Positions 46,281 through 57,445 of a stretch of DNA of 64,000 nt are shown here, piece after piece. Under the pieces are notes generated by a model. That model was not told where the DNA came from, did not search any database, and was given only the letters and a program-made list of their open reading frames with translations. Position numbers and translations under genes: made by a program. Source of the DNA: Pinus tabuliformis. Taxonomy: Eukaryota > Streptophyta > Pinopsida > Pinales > Pinaceae. Positions within the stretch are counted from its first letter, which is position 1, and every line of letters starts with the position of its first letter. Location of the stretch: assembly GCA_031772625.1 (NCBI GenBank), contig CM062808.1, forward strand, positions 478,451,655 to 478,515,654, in the 5' to 3' direction.

Positions 46281-48738
46281 ATTTTTAACAAGCTTGAGGA
46301 GGATAACATATGCTTGATTATAAGCTCATCCTTCGGACGAGTCCAACCTAGTTTAAATTCGAACCCTAGGAAGGAGTGGTTCGTTCCTGTTTGTAATTGA
46401 ACAGGTCCTCTACTGTAAAAGTTTAACGAGCCCAGTATAGGAGAAACTCGGCATTTTTCAATTTTAGAGAGTCTGAAAAAACTAAAGGAGACTCCACGTT
46501 GAACTTTTTCGTATATTTGTGTCCCTCAAGCCCGAAAAAGTATAAAATAATACCTGGGGGAACCGCTTGATCTTGCGACCAAGGAGTACTTTCATAATAG
46601 TGTCGTTGACCTGAAAAGTAAAAAGCGATCAAGGACACGTCGTTTTATTTCCTTATCGAGTTCGAAACGACAAAAACCCGGCAATCTTTTCCTGATTTTG
46701 CGGTCAGAAAAGAGCTAAAAGGGGACCGTCTTTTAATTCCGTTTTAACGAGTGTAAAAGAAACGCTCGGCAATCTTTTCATGTTTTAGGAGTCAGAAAAG
46801 GGCTTAAAAGAGAACTCCAAGGTTTCACTTTTTCGTAAGTTTTAACGAGTTCGCAAAAGGGATAAAAATGTACTCATATGGCCGACTTTCAATTTAATTT
46901 ACGAGCAGGAAAAAACAGAAAGAACTCGGCATTTTCATTTGTTTTACGAGAATGAAAGATAGCAAAATAATCTCGGTATTTTCATGAGTTTAACGAGTCT
47001 TGAAAATAACTAAAATTGACTCGAAATAGGTTTCATTTTTACAAAAGCTTGAAACAGAGAAAAACTATGCTTCGAAGTAGTTTCATTTTTAGACAAGCTT
47101 GAAACAGAGAGAAAACTGTGCTTGATGCCCCCTAAGCGTAACTGCTAGAGCGCATGCCCCCCTAGCTTCATTTCATTCAACCATTTGGATGAAATGAAGG
47201 TTTAGTGACGAGATCATTTAAAAGACTTTGACCTAAAACTGTAAGAAAATTATGCAAAACACCGAAACAACTAACCTAAATATACAACTTAACATTTACG
47301 AGATCTAGTCAATCTCTCGACTCAAGTAGAGGAGGATTTGTTTCATTTTTTAACGAGCTTGACACAGGAAAAGAACTATGCTTGGATTCGGTTTCATGTT
47401 TACACAAGCTTGAAACGAAAAACTATGCTTGTTACAAGTTCACATGCCCCCGGCATAATGATGCAAATCAAGGTACATGCCCCCCAAGCTTCATTGCATT
47501 CAATGAGGTGGATGGAATGAAGCTTTACTTTCAAAATCTTGGAAAGACTCGTGGGAGTTGTTTCATTTTTTAGTGAGCTTGACACAAGACGAGGAACTAT
47601 GCTCATAACTACTTTCTACAATCTACCTAACAAAAAACTATACTCTAAAAGACCTTGATTCATTTTTTAACGAGCTTGACACAAGACAAGGAACTGTGCT
47701 CTAAAAACCTTGATTCATTTTTTAATGAGCTTGACACAAGACAAGGAACTATGCTCTAAAATCCTTGTTTCATTTTTTAACGAGCTTGACACAAGACAAA
47801 GAACTATGCTCATGACTACTCTCTACAATCTACCTACTTAACCTACCCTTGTTTCATTTTTTAACGAGCTTGACACAAGACAAGGAACTATGCTCAAAAA
47901 GTTCGCATGCCCCCAGCATAATGATGCAAAATGAGGTACATGCCCCCCAGGCTTCATTGCATTCAACCGGCTGGATGAAATGAAGGTTTACTTTCAATAT
48001 TTAACTTGAAAAGGGAGTTGTTTCATTTTTAAGGAGGTTGACACAAGAAAAGAACTATCCTCATACCTGATTCATTTTTTAACGAGGTTGACTCAGTAAC
48101 AGGAACTGTCCTCATAACCCTACTTTCTACAATCTACCTACATATCCTAAAATCTAGCTGATTCATTTTTTAATGAGGTTGACTCAGTAAAAGAACTGTC
48201 CTCATGCTAGCCTATTTCATTTTTTAACGAGGTTGATACAGGAAAAAACTATCCTCGTACCTGATTCATTTTTTAACGAGGTCGACACAGTAAAAGGAAC
48301 TTTCCTCGTACCATCCAGTTTCATTTTTTAACGAGGTTGAGAGAGGAACAAACTATCCTCATAACACCCTATTTCATTTTTTAACGAGGTTGACACAGGA
48401 GCAAAACTATCCTCGCGCCTGATTCATTTTTTAACGAGGTTGACTCAGTAACAGGAACTGTCCTCGCACACACTGATTCATTTTTTAATGAGGTTGACAC
48501 AGTAAAAGGAACTTTCCTCAGAATTCCTTGTTTCATTTTTTAATGAGCTTGACACAAGACAAGGAACTATGCTCATAACTTCCAATTTCATTTTTTAACG
48601 AGGTTGAGACTAGAAGAAACTATCCTCACTCCTTGTTTCATTTTTTAACGAGGTTGATACAAGAAAAAACTATCCTTGCACTCACTGATTCATTTTTTAA
48701 CGAGGTCGACACAGTAAAAGGAACTTTCCTCGTACACA
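46281..48738. repeat. Long array of hairpin-forming repeats with compensating stem changes
   Basis: At least thirty diverged units of about 45-60 bp. The regular part (47338-48738) reads TTCATTTTTTAA, a 4-6 base stem arm, a loop such as TTGACACAGTAAAAGGAACTTT, and the complementary arm. Arms by unit include CGAGG/CCTCG, TGAGG/CCTCA, TGAGC/GCTCA, CAAGC/GCTTG, ACAAGC/GCTTGT, and, in the older part, CGAGTC/GACTCG (near 46990), GAGTC/GACTC (46469-46494) and ACTTTTTCG/CGAAAAAGT (46503-46541). A few units have one mismatch. Short non-repeat inserts with GCATGCCCCC interrupt it at 47140-47330, 47440-47550 and 47900-48010. Confidence 0.88.
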
Positions 48739-48742
48739 CTGA

Positions 48743-50506
48743 TCATGGCTTCCAACTGGAGGAAAGACATGTCAATGGACACACCTTGATCATGGCTTCC
48801 AAGAGGTCTTCATCCGAAGGAAGAATACTTCTTGGGAAGGAACACATGTCAAGGGACTCAAAAGGGATAAGAACATCGTGTTCAAGTAATCCCATAGAGT
48901 TTTCCATGTCAATTACCGGAGCTAAATCAACAGTGAGAGGCTCACTTACATCGGTAACTGAAATCATGGGACCGGTTGCCACATAATTAACCCGTGGCAG
49001 GGTAGATACCACTTTAGAATCAGGAACATTTAGGGGTGTCATATTATTGGTAGTTGAAAAAAGACTAGGGAACGAAAGCTGGTCTACAGTCACAATACTG
49101 CCATTGTGAGGGAAAGACATCACGCGAAAGAGTGTCGATACGACAGCTTTCATTGCATAAACATAGTCTCGCCCAAGGAGTAAATTGAAATCCAAGGGAC
49201 CTCGAACTACCATAAGATCAACACAAACAGTTTTACCTTCCAAGGTAATAGAAAACTTAGGAAGGATCCCTAAAGGTTCACTAATTGTTCTGTTAAAAGC
49301 TTTCAGATTCTGCGTAATAGGCGCAAGCTGAGGGGAACCCAAAGCTTTCCAAACAGCTGAGGATAAAATACTAACAGAAGCACCTTCATCTACCTGGGTA
49401 CGATGTATGTCCCTACCACCAGCCTTGACAATGATTTGGAAAGGGATGGAGGAAGGAAGACGAGGTTCTGTCAGTCTATTCCAATCAAAGGAAAAGACCT
49501 CAGTACTTGGAGGGGGTTCTGTAGAAACAGGTGAAATGCCCCCTGGCATAGAAGAATCTGATGTAACAAGAAGAACCTGAGCGGTATGAAGTTCACTCTC
49601 TAAATGGAAAGTGGGATCGACCGAATGTGAAATTGAATCGACCACTTGATCAACTAATGGATCATCAACCTGAGTGACATGAGTTTCACTCTCCAATGGG
49701 AGAGTGTGACCGACTGTATTTGAATTTGAATCAATCACTCCGTCAGTTGACGGTAGGTTGGGAGAAAGTTTACGGTAACCAGTTGGAAATTCTTGCTGTG
49801 GAACAGTAAGGTTTTCCAATAATGTTGAGGCTTCATCCATGTGAGGGCAAATGTGAGTTTGATGACTCCCTTTGCATAACTTACAAGGAAACCTAACTTT
49901 ACCTTTTTTCCCAGGAACCTGACTATCACTGGTTGATGGATCAACGGAAAGTTGATGGGATTTTTCTGACCATACTTCCAAGACCTTTGGAATACCAGGA
50001 CAATTGACAAGGAAGTGGTCACCCTTACAAAGCCTGCAAGGGTATTTGGGTTTACGATGCATGTCGGAATTTTCCTCAACACAACTAACACTTACAGCCA
50101 TGGTTGGTTGGTTGACTTCTTTCTTATCTTGCTTCTTCTTCTTCTTCTTCCCTTTCTTCTTCTTCTTAACCTCCTGGTTAGTAACATCAAGGCTTTTACC
50201 AGGCGAAGAGGAAGAAATGGAGGAAGAAAAATTAGGCGAAGAAGGTAAAGGGTCAACAGAAGGCTGGTGATGTTGAGATGGTGAACTCTGTTGAGGTGAA
50301 GCATCCGGTTGAGATGGAACAATTGGAGTATTTTGGGCCAACGAAGTTGAAAATAACCATATCAGTAAACCTATTGTAAATCCAGGTAATGACAAAGTAG
50401 CCATATAAGGAGGACCAACATTTCCAAAGTAAGGAAAAGTACTAGGATTCTCATTAGGAGGGGTTCCTAGGTTGATAAATTCCGGAACATTTGCCATTAT
50501 ATTCAA
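48743..50506 (-). CDS. Intact 587-aa zinc-knuckle and retropepsin-like protein
   Basis: The longest intact reading frame in the window, ending at a TGA just before the hairpin array. Visible parts: a hydrophobic segment at residues 35-57 (ATLSLPGFTIGLLIWLF), a serine/proline/glutamine-rich stretch, a lysine-rich cluster at 113-129, two zinc knuckles at 157-169 (CRLCKGDHFLVNC) and 208-220 (CKLCKGSHQTHIC), both CX2CX3HX4C, an acidic linker, and a retropepsin-like domain at about 345-480. The active-site motif is DEGAS (373-377) rather than D-S/T-G-A, and the second block is FNLLLGRDYVYAM. MANVPEF at residue 4 is an alternative start. There is no capsid domain, reverse transcriptase or integrase. 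The role may be nucleic-acid binding and polyprotein processing in trans; this is inference. An old homologue lies at 42124-42832. Confidence 0.85.
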   Translation of the reverse strand: MNIMANVPEFINLGTPPNENPSTFPYFGNVGPPYMATLSLPGFTIGLLIWLFSTSLAQNTPIVPSQPDASPQQSSPSQHHQPSVDPLPSSPNFSSSISSSSPGKSLDVTNQEVKKKKKGKKKKKKQDKKEVNQPTMAVSVSCVEENSDMHRKPKYPCRLCKGDHFLVNCPGIPKVLEVWSEKSHQLSVDPSTSDSQVPGKKGKVRFPCKLCKGSHQTHICPHMDEASTLLENLTVPQQEFPTGYRKLSPNLPSTDGVIDSNSNTVGHTLPLESETHVTQVDDPLVDQVVDSISHSVDPTFHLESELHTAQVLLVTSDSSMPGGISPVSTEPPPSTEVFSFDWNRLTEPRLPSSIPFQIIVKAGGRDIHRTQVDEGASVSILSSAVWKALGSPQLAPITQNLKAFNRTISEPLGILPKFSITLEGKTVCVDLMVVRGPLDFNLLLGRDYVYAMKAVVSTLFRVMSFPHNGSIVTVDQLSFPSLFSTTNNMTPLNVPDSKVVSTLPRVNYVATGPMISVTDVSEPLTVDLAPVIDMENSMGLLEHDVLIPFESLDMCSFPRSILPSDEDLLEAMIKVCPLTCLSSSWKP

Positions 50507-52438
50507 CTTCAGTGAATTTTATTAACAATTTAAAACTAAAATTAACAATTCACAATTCACACTTAACAACCAAAATTCACAATTCACACCTATGGTCTCT
50601 AAAAGTAAAAACAAACAAATTAACACGCGCTATCAAATCTAGGAGTCAAACCATACACAAACAGTAGCCTTCCGGACCGAAAACACTAGTTGGTGATGAA
50701 GCCCAACATCGCCGAATTCAGTACAGAAGTGGTGGGTGGAACAGTTACCCCGGCAACCTGCTTAATGAATAGACCGGCACAAGTTCCTCCACTTTAACCG
50801 TCTCGAAGTGAAGTGAACCCCTCGGAAAATCCAAGTGAGTATAACCGACGTCTGCTCCAGGTACAGTGGGACCTTCCCTCCATCGTCACCTCGGTAGAAC
50901 CCTAAAGATTATGGTCACTAAGGTCACCAACAGTAACAAACACACCTGGGGGAACAGTCTAAACTCCGACAGCACGCAAGGGCAGAGTAGCAAGCTCAAT
51001 CCCCTTACCAGCTCCTTGACAACAATCCAAGGTTTACCGATAAGTGACCCCTGGCTCCTCGACAATGGTTAATCCGAGGTTTACCGTTTGTAATACGTAC
51101 TGTCTGGCGTCGTTCCCAACGAGGGGGGAATGATCCCCTCACTGGTTCGGACACGAGCTCGTGCTTCTCCTTTAAGAGGAGCTTTCCCAGAGTGCAATTG
51201 AAACAATTGGATTTATTCTACTCAAGATAAACTATCTGTTTGGTTTTGTAGTCTTGGAGAGTTAAGTACTCACCTACTCCAAGACCCTAGCCTAAGCTAT
51301 GTTGGTGTTTCAGAGCCCTAGAAATGTAAAAATTACTAGATGAATTTTAATTAAGCGTTGTGTTATTAAGGCTGTTATTACTCAAATGGGTAAATGGAGA
51401 TGAAACCAATGGTGTTATGACCCGACTCAACTGAATGCAATCGAATATGATAATGCAATCCTTTCAATTCGATAAATCCTAACTAGAGTAAGGAGAGAGT
51501 TCCCATTCACTTCCAACAATGCAAAAAATTGATCATTAAGAGAAAACTTAACAAATTCTCTAATGCACTAATTTCATCAAGAAAAACTAATGCAAATCAA
51601 TTCCAAACCAATTTTTATTTTTATTTTTGTGTAAATTCAAATCAAAGAAAGCTGATCTAAATCTACGATTGATTTTTCAGAATGTAAACTATGCAATTGT
51701 AATCTATGCACAATTCACATGAAAAGTATGCAAATGTAATCTATGCACATTTTTCATTCATATTCTGAAACTGAGAACTCTAATTATGCAAATGTGATCT
51801 ATGCAAGAGAATTCTCAAACACAAGACGATTCTAATGTAATCTAAGAACCAATCAAGTGCAAGTCGAGAAAATTGGGTGAGAGTTCCAAAGATCAAAACA
51901 TAAAAACACTCAAAGGCGATTAACACTCATACACAATTTAGCCCCCCCGGCGAATGAGGGGGAAATTTTTTTGCAAAAACAAAAGCAAAAAGATGCAAAA
52001 TTGTGAAAAGACTGAGACAAACCTCCAAGTAATGATCAAAGGAAATCAAATCAAGAATTTCTCAAGAAAGAGACTCAAAACACCCAATTGATGAAAGCTA
52101 AGAGCAGGAACAAGCTTAGGTGAAGATTCTGGACAAGGGACTAATGAATCTGGGCAGAAAAAACTAAGAAAAAACAAAATCTAAGAGTAAGACGCAGGCA
52201 GCTCGTTAGAACAGGTGCGGGCCCGCTCTGTGCACACAGCAAAAGTGCGTCCAGGGACGCACTGTGCAGCACTCAGAGGGTGCGTCCGTCTGAAAAACTC
52301 AAGAAAAACCAAAATGAAACTAATCCTAAGCTAACCCACCCAGAGACAGAATCACAGAGCCAAAACCAGAAAAATAAACCAATTTTCTCAAAGCAAAGTT
52401 CACATAAAGGAAAAGACTTTTCTCATCAATGGAATCTA
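50507..52438 (-). other. Long untranslated leader of the young element
   Basis: 1.9 kb, A-rich on the plus strand, with no supported coding region. TGCAAATGTAATCTATGCA-type repeats occur three times at 51694-51805. A hairpin AGTGCGTC/GACGCACT lies at 52248-52267. The GCGTCC motif recurs in the LTR. Confidence 0.6.
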
Positions 52439-52456
52439 TCCCCAGCGGAGTCGCCA
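52439..52456 (-). promoter_or_regulatory. Primer-binding site of the young element, likely tRNA-Arg type
   Basis: The minus strand reads TGGCGACTCCGCTGGGGA three bases after the 5' LTR. I associate this sequence with the arginine-tRNA primer sites of Tat/Ogre elements; the tRNA identity is from memory. Confidence 0.75.
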
Positions 52457-52459
52457 ATT

Positions 52460-53513
52460 TGTCACACGGAATCTGTCAAGGGTGCGGACACGACTGACCT
52501 TCCTAGAAGTCTAAGACATTCTAATGACAAACAAGACAAAAAGGAGTGATCTTTCTCTAAATACACCTTTTACAACATGAAAACTACAAGTGTTTAGGCT
52601 TACCTTATTCCAAAACGCTGTTGTTGAAGTCCGTTCTTGACGATCCGGATGAGCTCCTCCTTCAAGTCAATTCCTGCAACCACAAACAATCAAACAATTA
52701 CCAAGCACTTGCATTTCATATAATAAAACATATATCCAACATGCAGACCAAGGAACACATGAAATAACTCATTAACACAAGCTATTGAGAAAAATAAACC
52801 AGTTTGTATTAATAACGAAACAAAGAAACTCTTACAACTTGGCCTTGGTGTTGTGCAAGTTCCTCCCAGGGTCCATCAAGGGTTTTCCTCTACTTTGACA
52901 AAGCTCACCCTCTCCCAAGTAGAATCAAGTGAAGACAATCTCTCCTCACAAAGGCTCTAATGGAAGACCTAAATCCTGCAGCATTTACCCAAAGAAAATG
53001 TATAGCTCCAACCTCTCCTCCCTCTGGCTCAATGTCTTTATTTATAGTGTTGTAAAGAGGTTATTCAGGTCCACCATCAATGGGATAATCCCCCTCTTTG
53101 GGTGGGATAGCTCCCTTATTGATGGGATAAGTTCCTCCTTAATAGAGATACATGAACCAACTGGAGGCGCATCCAATTCATCAAACCGACCTCTAGAAAG
53201 TTCTAGAAGTAACCACAAGTAACTTTTTTAAGATGAAACTCGCGCATTTTGCCTTTTACAGAAGGACGCACCTGTCCCTTAACATACAGAGCGTCCAAGG
53301 ACGCACCTTTTGTGAACATGGTCAGCGTCCCCGCAGGTAAGGCTAGAGAGAACCTGCGACCCCAGAGATGAACATAGTTTTTACAAGACTTTCTCTCTTC
53401 TTTGAGTTTGAGATGGATAACAGAGGCATGAGACTTGCCTAAGAGGGTAGCATGACTGTTGATTTGAGCCATACTAACTATAAGTAGTCAAGGTGACATT
53501 TTTTAGTGTAACA
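52460..53513 (-). repeat. 5' LTR of the young element
   Basis: 1,054 bp, three differences from 44159-45212 (near the start, at ACCTGG/ACTTGG, and at ACTGTAAG/ACTATAAG). A minus-strand TATAAATAA box lies at plus 53038-53046 and is the functional promoter candidate. Confidence 0.95.
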
Positions 53514-53547
53514 ATGGCAGGTGAAATGAAGACCTCTCGACTTGTTT

Positions 53548-55687
53548 TGTAACAACCCTGGTGAAAATTCCATGTAATAAAGGTTAATAAAGGAAAATAA
53601 TAACCATGGTTGATGGCACACTTATTCTAAGGTGAATGTTGGACAAAACATCCTAATGTGGGTGTTCATTGGTTTATTATGGCTAAGGAAATTGGCAAAG
53701 GCAATGACCAAGGCTTTGGAAAGGAAAAATGACATTTTTGGCACATTTATTTATGAAAATAATGGAAATTAGGAGAAATGGAAGGTGAAAGGTCACAGGT
53801 TGCATGTGAGGAGGAAAATGAAGGAAAATAATGGAAAATGAAGAAAATAGAGGCCTAATTGATAAAACGGCTTCTAAGGATCAGTTGGTGCCTTTTGTCA
53901 GTTTAGTTTTGGAGCTCTCTCATTATTCTGCCTCTCTCTCTCTCTCTCTCACTCTTGGAAACTTAAGAGTTTCTTGGAGAATTTTGGCATTAGATAAAGA
54001 AAGGTAAGGAAGGCAAGAGGAAGGAAGGAGCAAGCAAGGAAGAGAAAGATCATGCAAGTACAATGAGATTCTTTGTAGGTATCGATTTTCATGTGTATTT
54101 CTTGCTAGATTTGGAATGCATGTTATTGCATGTGGTTCTTTGTTGTCATGGAATGGGTTTTCCTAGGTGTGACAGTGTTTTCGACCTAGCCTTTCCATTT
54201 CTGGATAGCCATGGTGTGATGGGGTTCTCATGTTTTGGTTGAGCTGGATTTCCGGATGGATTCGAAGCTGAGTGAGGTGGATTTCTAAATAATAGGACAC
54301 ATGGCCTAGTAACCCCTGAACTAGACTGTGGGTTGTAGTAAAGCTGGATTTTATGTTGCCTCGGTGGGCCTAGGAATCCTCGACTGATGAATTGTGGAAT
54401 ATACAATAAATCCTAGAGGTGGGTGCTCTCCATTAGGCCTAGCGATCCAGGTATGGGATATGTAGTAAAGCCTCGAGAGTGGGTCTCAGTTTAGGGCCTA
54501 GTGATCCAATGTGGATTGTTGTAAATCCTGAGAGACTAGGAGACATGAAAATTCCTCATAGTGTAGGTGGAGAAATCCGCTGGCATCCATGCTTTTTTAG
54601 ACTAGTGATCTGGTGGAGAACATGGTAAAGCATGTTATTACATGTTTATTGTTTGGCCTAGTGATCTAGGATGTATTATGGTAAAGGATGGTTTCTATTG
54701 ATGAGGGTGAGGTGGTTTAGCCTCAGGATGCCCTTGTTGGTTCTTTTGGTTTGAGTCGCACACTCATGCTTGGAATATGGCATGGGAATGAATTGATGAA
54801 TAGAGAATTGGCTCAACCATTCTGTGGTCGAGTGGAACATGGTAGTCCCATCCCGAGTTCGATTTTGCATTTAGTAATAAGAGGTTTTTTCCTTCATATC
54901 TTATGTGTAAATGTATTGGTTTATATGTGGATCCTATGGCTGATGTATCCTTGATATTTCTTTTGTTATTATGCTGGTTATAAGCATGTATTATGACAAT
55001 GACGATGCATGGCTCTCCTTATGTTTTGATTTATAAATGAATGGATAATGTATCTATGACCTAATAGATGATAATGCAGCTAATGATATAAGGGAACACT
55101 ACTTCTTAGTGATTCTCAGAGAATTATGAGACCACTATGCTTAGAGATTTTGTTTAAACCTGTAGATTACATATTTGTGATATGTTTGATGAAATGCCTA
55201 TCATGGCTAGTAGGGGTCCAATATAGACCTTGTCATTTTTTTTGCAAATACATTATTGTTATGTTGTGTAAATTCATTTCCAAATGTGTCATTGAGTTTT
55301 GGGCATTGACTTGGGCTTTGGGCCTAAAAAAGTGGCTCAAATCTTGGAGATGCAGGCACAAAACTACGCAGAAAATTCCCTAGACGCATGCATACCCATG
55401 TTGTGGGAGCGTCTAGAGCCTCCTAGATGCATGTATGCCCATATCAAGGGAGCGTCTAGGCGTTTAATGATATAAAACATTAGTTGGTCTCAGGGGCTAG
55501 TTACCTGAGTGGTTGTCTTGGCTCTTGGGAGTTTTGTTGTTGATGTGGAAGGTCTATGTGACGTGTTTCCATCGATTCCACTTCCTTAAGGTCACCCAGG
55601 AGTTTGAATCCCATCATAGTGGCCTCTCGTCGCATGTTTATGTCAGTTGGCCTGTTACTTGGGTAGATGTGGGATGAGGGTGTTACA
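53548..55687 (+). repeat. 5' LTR of the chromovirus-type element
   Basis: 2,140 bp, TGTAACAACC...GGTGTTACA. It has a (TC)n tract at 53932-53951, six diverged subrepeats around GGCCTAGTGATCC (54300-54670), and two copies of a GCATGCATACCCATG...GCGTCTAG unit near 55383-55461. Confidence 0.9.
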
Positions 55688-55690
55688 GAG

Positions 55691-55708
55691 TGGTATCAGA
55701 GCATGGTT
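55691..55708 (+). promoter_or_regulatory. Primer-binding site, initiator Met-tRNA type
   Basis: TGGTATCAGAGCATGGTT, three bases after the 5' LTR. This is the usual primer site of plant chromoviruses. Confidence 0.9.
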
Positions 55709-56715
55709 CACCCCTTGGACTGGATGGGCGGTGTGTGTTGGTCACGCATTCATGTCGGTTGCACGTGTGTTAATCATCCTGTGGTCTATATGCTTGTTGC
55801 ATATGCATGCTATTGGTAATGGTTGTACTGATGTCGCAATATGAAATAGGATGTTGTTGTTGTGAAGTGTGTCATCATGAGTGTATGATTGGTTACATAT
55901 TTTTATGATTCCATACTAGTAGTCTACACTGGTGTGGTTGTTGTTGTCATGCATGCAGCCATGATATGTGTAGTTGATATGATCATGCATTGATAGTTGG
56001 AATCTATCTAGAATGATGGTTATATGCTTATATGCTTATGTGTTATGTGTATATATGATGTTATGATTATGTTATACATGTATTACACTAATTGGTTGAT
56101 CTTGTAGATGAGATATCATCCCTAAATTTTGCTAAGGTACGTTGGTTTATTGTGATTTGTTTTAGTTGACATAGTATGTCTTGCAGGAAAGAGATCAAAA
56201 TAACTAGCAAGATGGTAGACTACCAAGATTCTCCCTATGAATCATATGAGTAGCATGGTGTTTGGTACTCTTCTGATTTAGTAGGCACATTGAGAAGCTT
56301 GAAGGAAGAAATAAGGAGTTGTAAGGTGGACAATGACAAAATCATGAAGGCACAAGAGAAACGAGCAGAGGTTAATGCAATACTCCTTCAAAGTTTGTTA
56401 GAATTGCAGCGACAAGGGCCACTTCAAATCAACCATGGACAGGAAGAAAAACTCATGGAGCATATGGAAGTAGGTCTCATGGTGGTCACATGTCATATAG
56501 AGATGGAAGGTTGTTGGATACTTCGGATAGGAGAGGTGATGGACACAAGTACTACTCTAGTTCTTGTTCTGAAAGGCATTATGGTCATCATCGTTATTGG
56601 AATCCTTATAGGAGAAGTGATAGGGGATACTTTCTAGAGAATTTAAGAAATAAAATCCACCTATTTGAATCATTGACCGGAGAATCCACATTTTTAACAT
56701 TTTTGTACCAAACAC

Positions 56716-56916
56716 CATATCTGTCTGGAAAGCGCATCAATTATCGCTAGGGAAGAGCAACATCAGAGACGAAAGATCAGAGAAGCGCTTGAAATTATCA
56801 AACATCCTCATAATCTGAACAGAGATAATGGCGTGGAGATTAGCGGGAGCTGGCTTCCCTTGATCAAGGAAATAAAAATCGCAAGCGCATCCCCTGGTAA
56901 AGGCCTCAGCAAGTAA
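56716..56916 (+). pseudogene. C-terminal fragment of a Penelope-like protein
   Basis: An open 66-codon frame ends at TAA 56914-56916 and reads in part ESASIIAREEQHQRRKIREA, then LEIIKHPHNLNRDNG, then EISGSWLPLIKEI. The combination of RE.ht.RKIREALEI.KH, NRD.G and SW.PLI resembles the region after the GIY-YIG nuclease in Penelope-like elements, including those reported in conifers (Dryad group). Only the end of the protein is present, so reverse transcriptase and nuclease domains are not seen. Identification is from memory of the motif. Confidence 0.6.
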
Positions 56917-57400
56917 GTTATCCCTCTCCTTTCTTGTGTCTTCAGTCTTTGTTTTCATTTAGATCTAGGTATTAAATTCTAGAATATATTAATTTCTTTA
57001 TTGCTATTGAGTAATAGATTAATCATTATATTAATTTATTATAAATATTAATTATTTATAATGGTTAATATAATATGATTAATATTAATAATTTAATTAA
57101 ATTATTTAGGAATTAATATTTTCCCTAGATATAAAATTAATTTCATATTAGTATTAATATTCCCTAGGTATAAAATTAATAAAACAAATTAATATTATAT
57201 ATATAAAATTAATAAAACAAATTAATATATATATATATATAATTTTAAAACAAATTAATATTAAATTATATAAAATTAATTAAAATTAATTTAAAAAAAA
57301 AAAAAAAAAAATTATTTCAGCCGACAATTTGTTATTCTAAAAAGTTTTATCCTCATCACTATTTATTATTTCTTTGTTGCTCTTCTGTCATCATCATTCT

Positions 57401-57445
57401 CATATCCTGATGATGGATCCCATTTGGGATTTGAAACGTTGGTAC
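57401..57445 (+). ncRNA. Hammerhead-ribozyme-like core, probably incomplete
   Basis: CTGATGA (57407-57413), a stem of ATCCC/GGGAT with G-T extensions around an ATTT loop (57414-57432), and GAAAC (57433-57437), then a minimal AC/GT helix and a GTA cleavage triplet (57442-57444). Helix I is not visible because the flanking sequences do not pair. Penelope-like elements are known to carry minimal hammerheads. Confidence 0.4.

Larger units (their letters stand above)
44159..53513 (-). mobile_element. Young non-autonomous LTR element with a zinc-knuckle/retropepsin ORF and hairpin array
   Basis: LTRs are 44159-45212 and 52460-53513, both 1,054 bp, starting TGTCACAC and ending GTGTAACA on the plus strand, with an exact ATGGC duplication (44154-44158 and 53514-53518). 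I find three substitutions between them by eye, so it inserted recently. On the minus strand: 5' LTR, primer site, 1.9-kb leader, one intact ORF, a hairpin array, 2 kb of further non-coding sequence, purine tract, 3' LTR. No reverse transcriptase, RNase H or integrase motif was seen on either strand, so movement must have relied on another element. Confidence 0.92.

Noticed and set aside
47338..48738. CRISPR-like periodic array
   Set aside because: The repeats are diverged, spacers are not unique, and the array sits inside an LTR retrotransposon in plant DNA. Hairpin repeats explain it.
50004..50322. Frames opposite the 587-aa ORF with poly-leucine, poly-phenylalanine or poly-arginine
   Set aside because: Shadows of the lysine-rich coding repeat of the real ORF.
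44628..53472. Identical 97-aa and 89-aa frames in duplicate (44628-44921 with 52929-53222; 44902-45171 with 53203-53472)
   Set aside because: They lie within the two near-identical LTRs, so identity reflects the LTR copy, not coding constraint. No recognisable protein.
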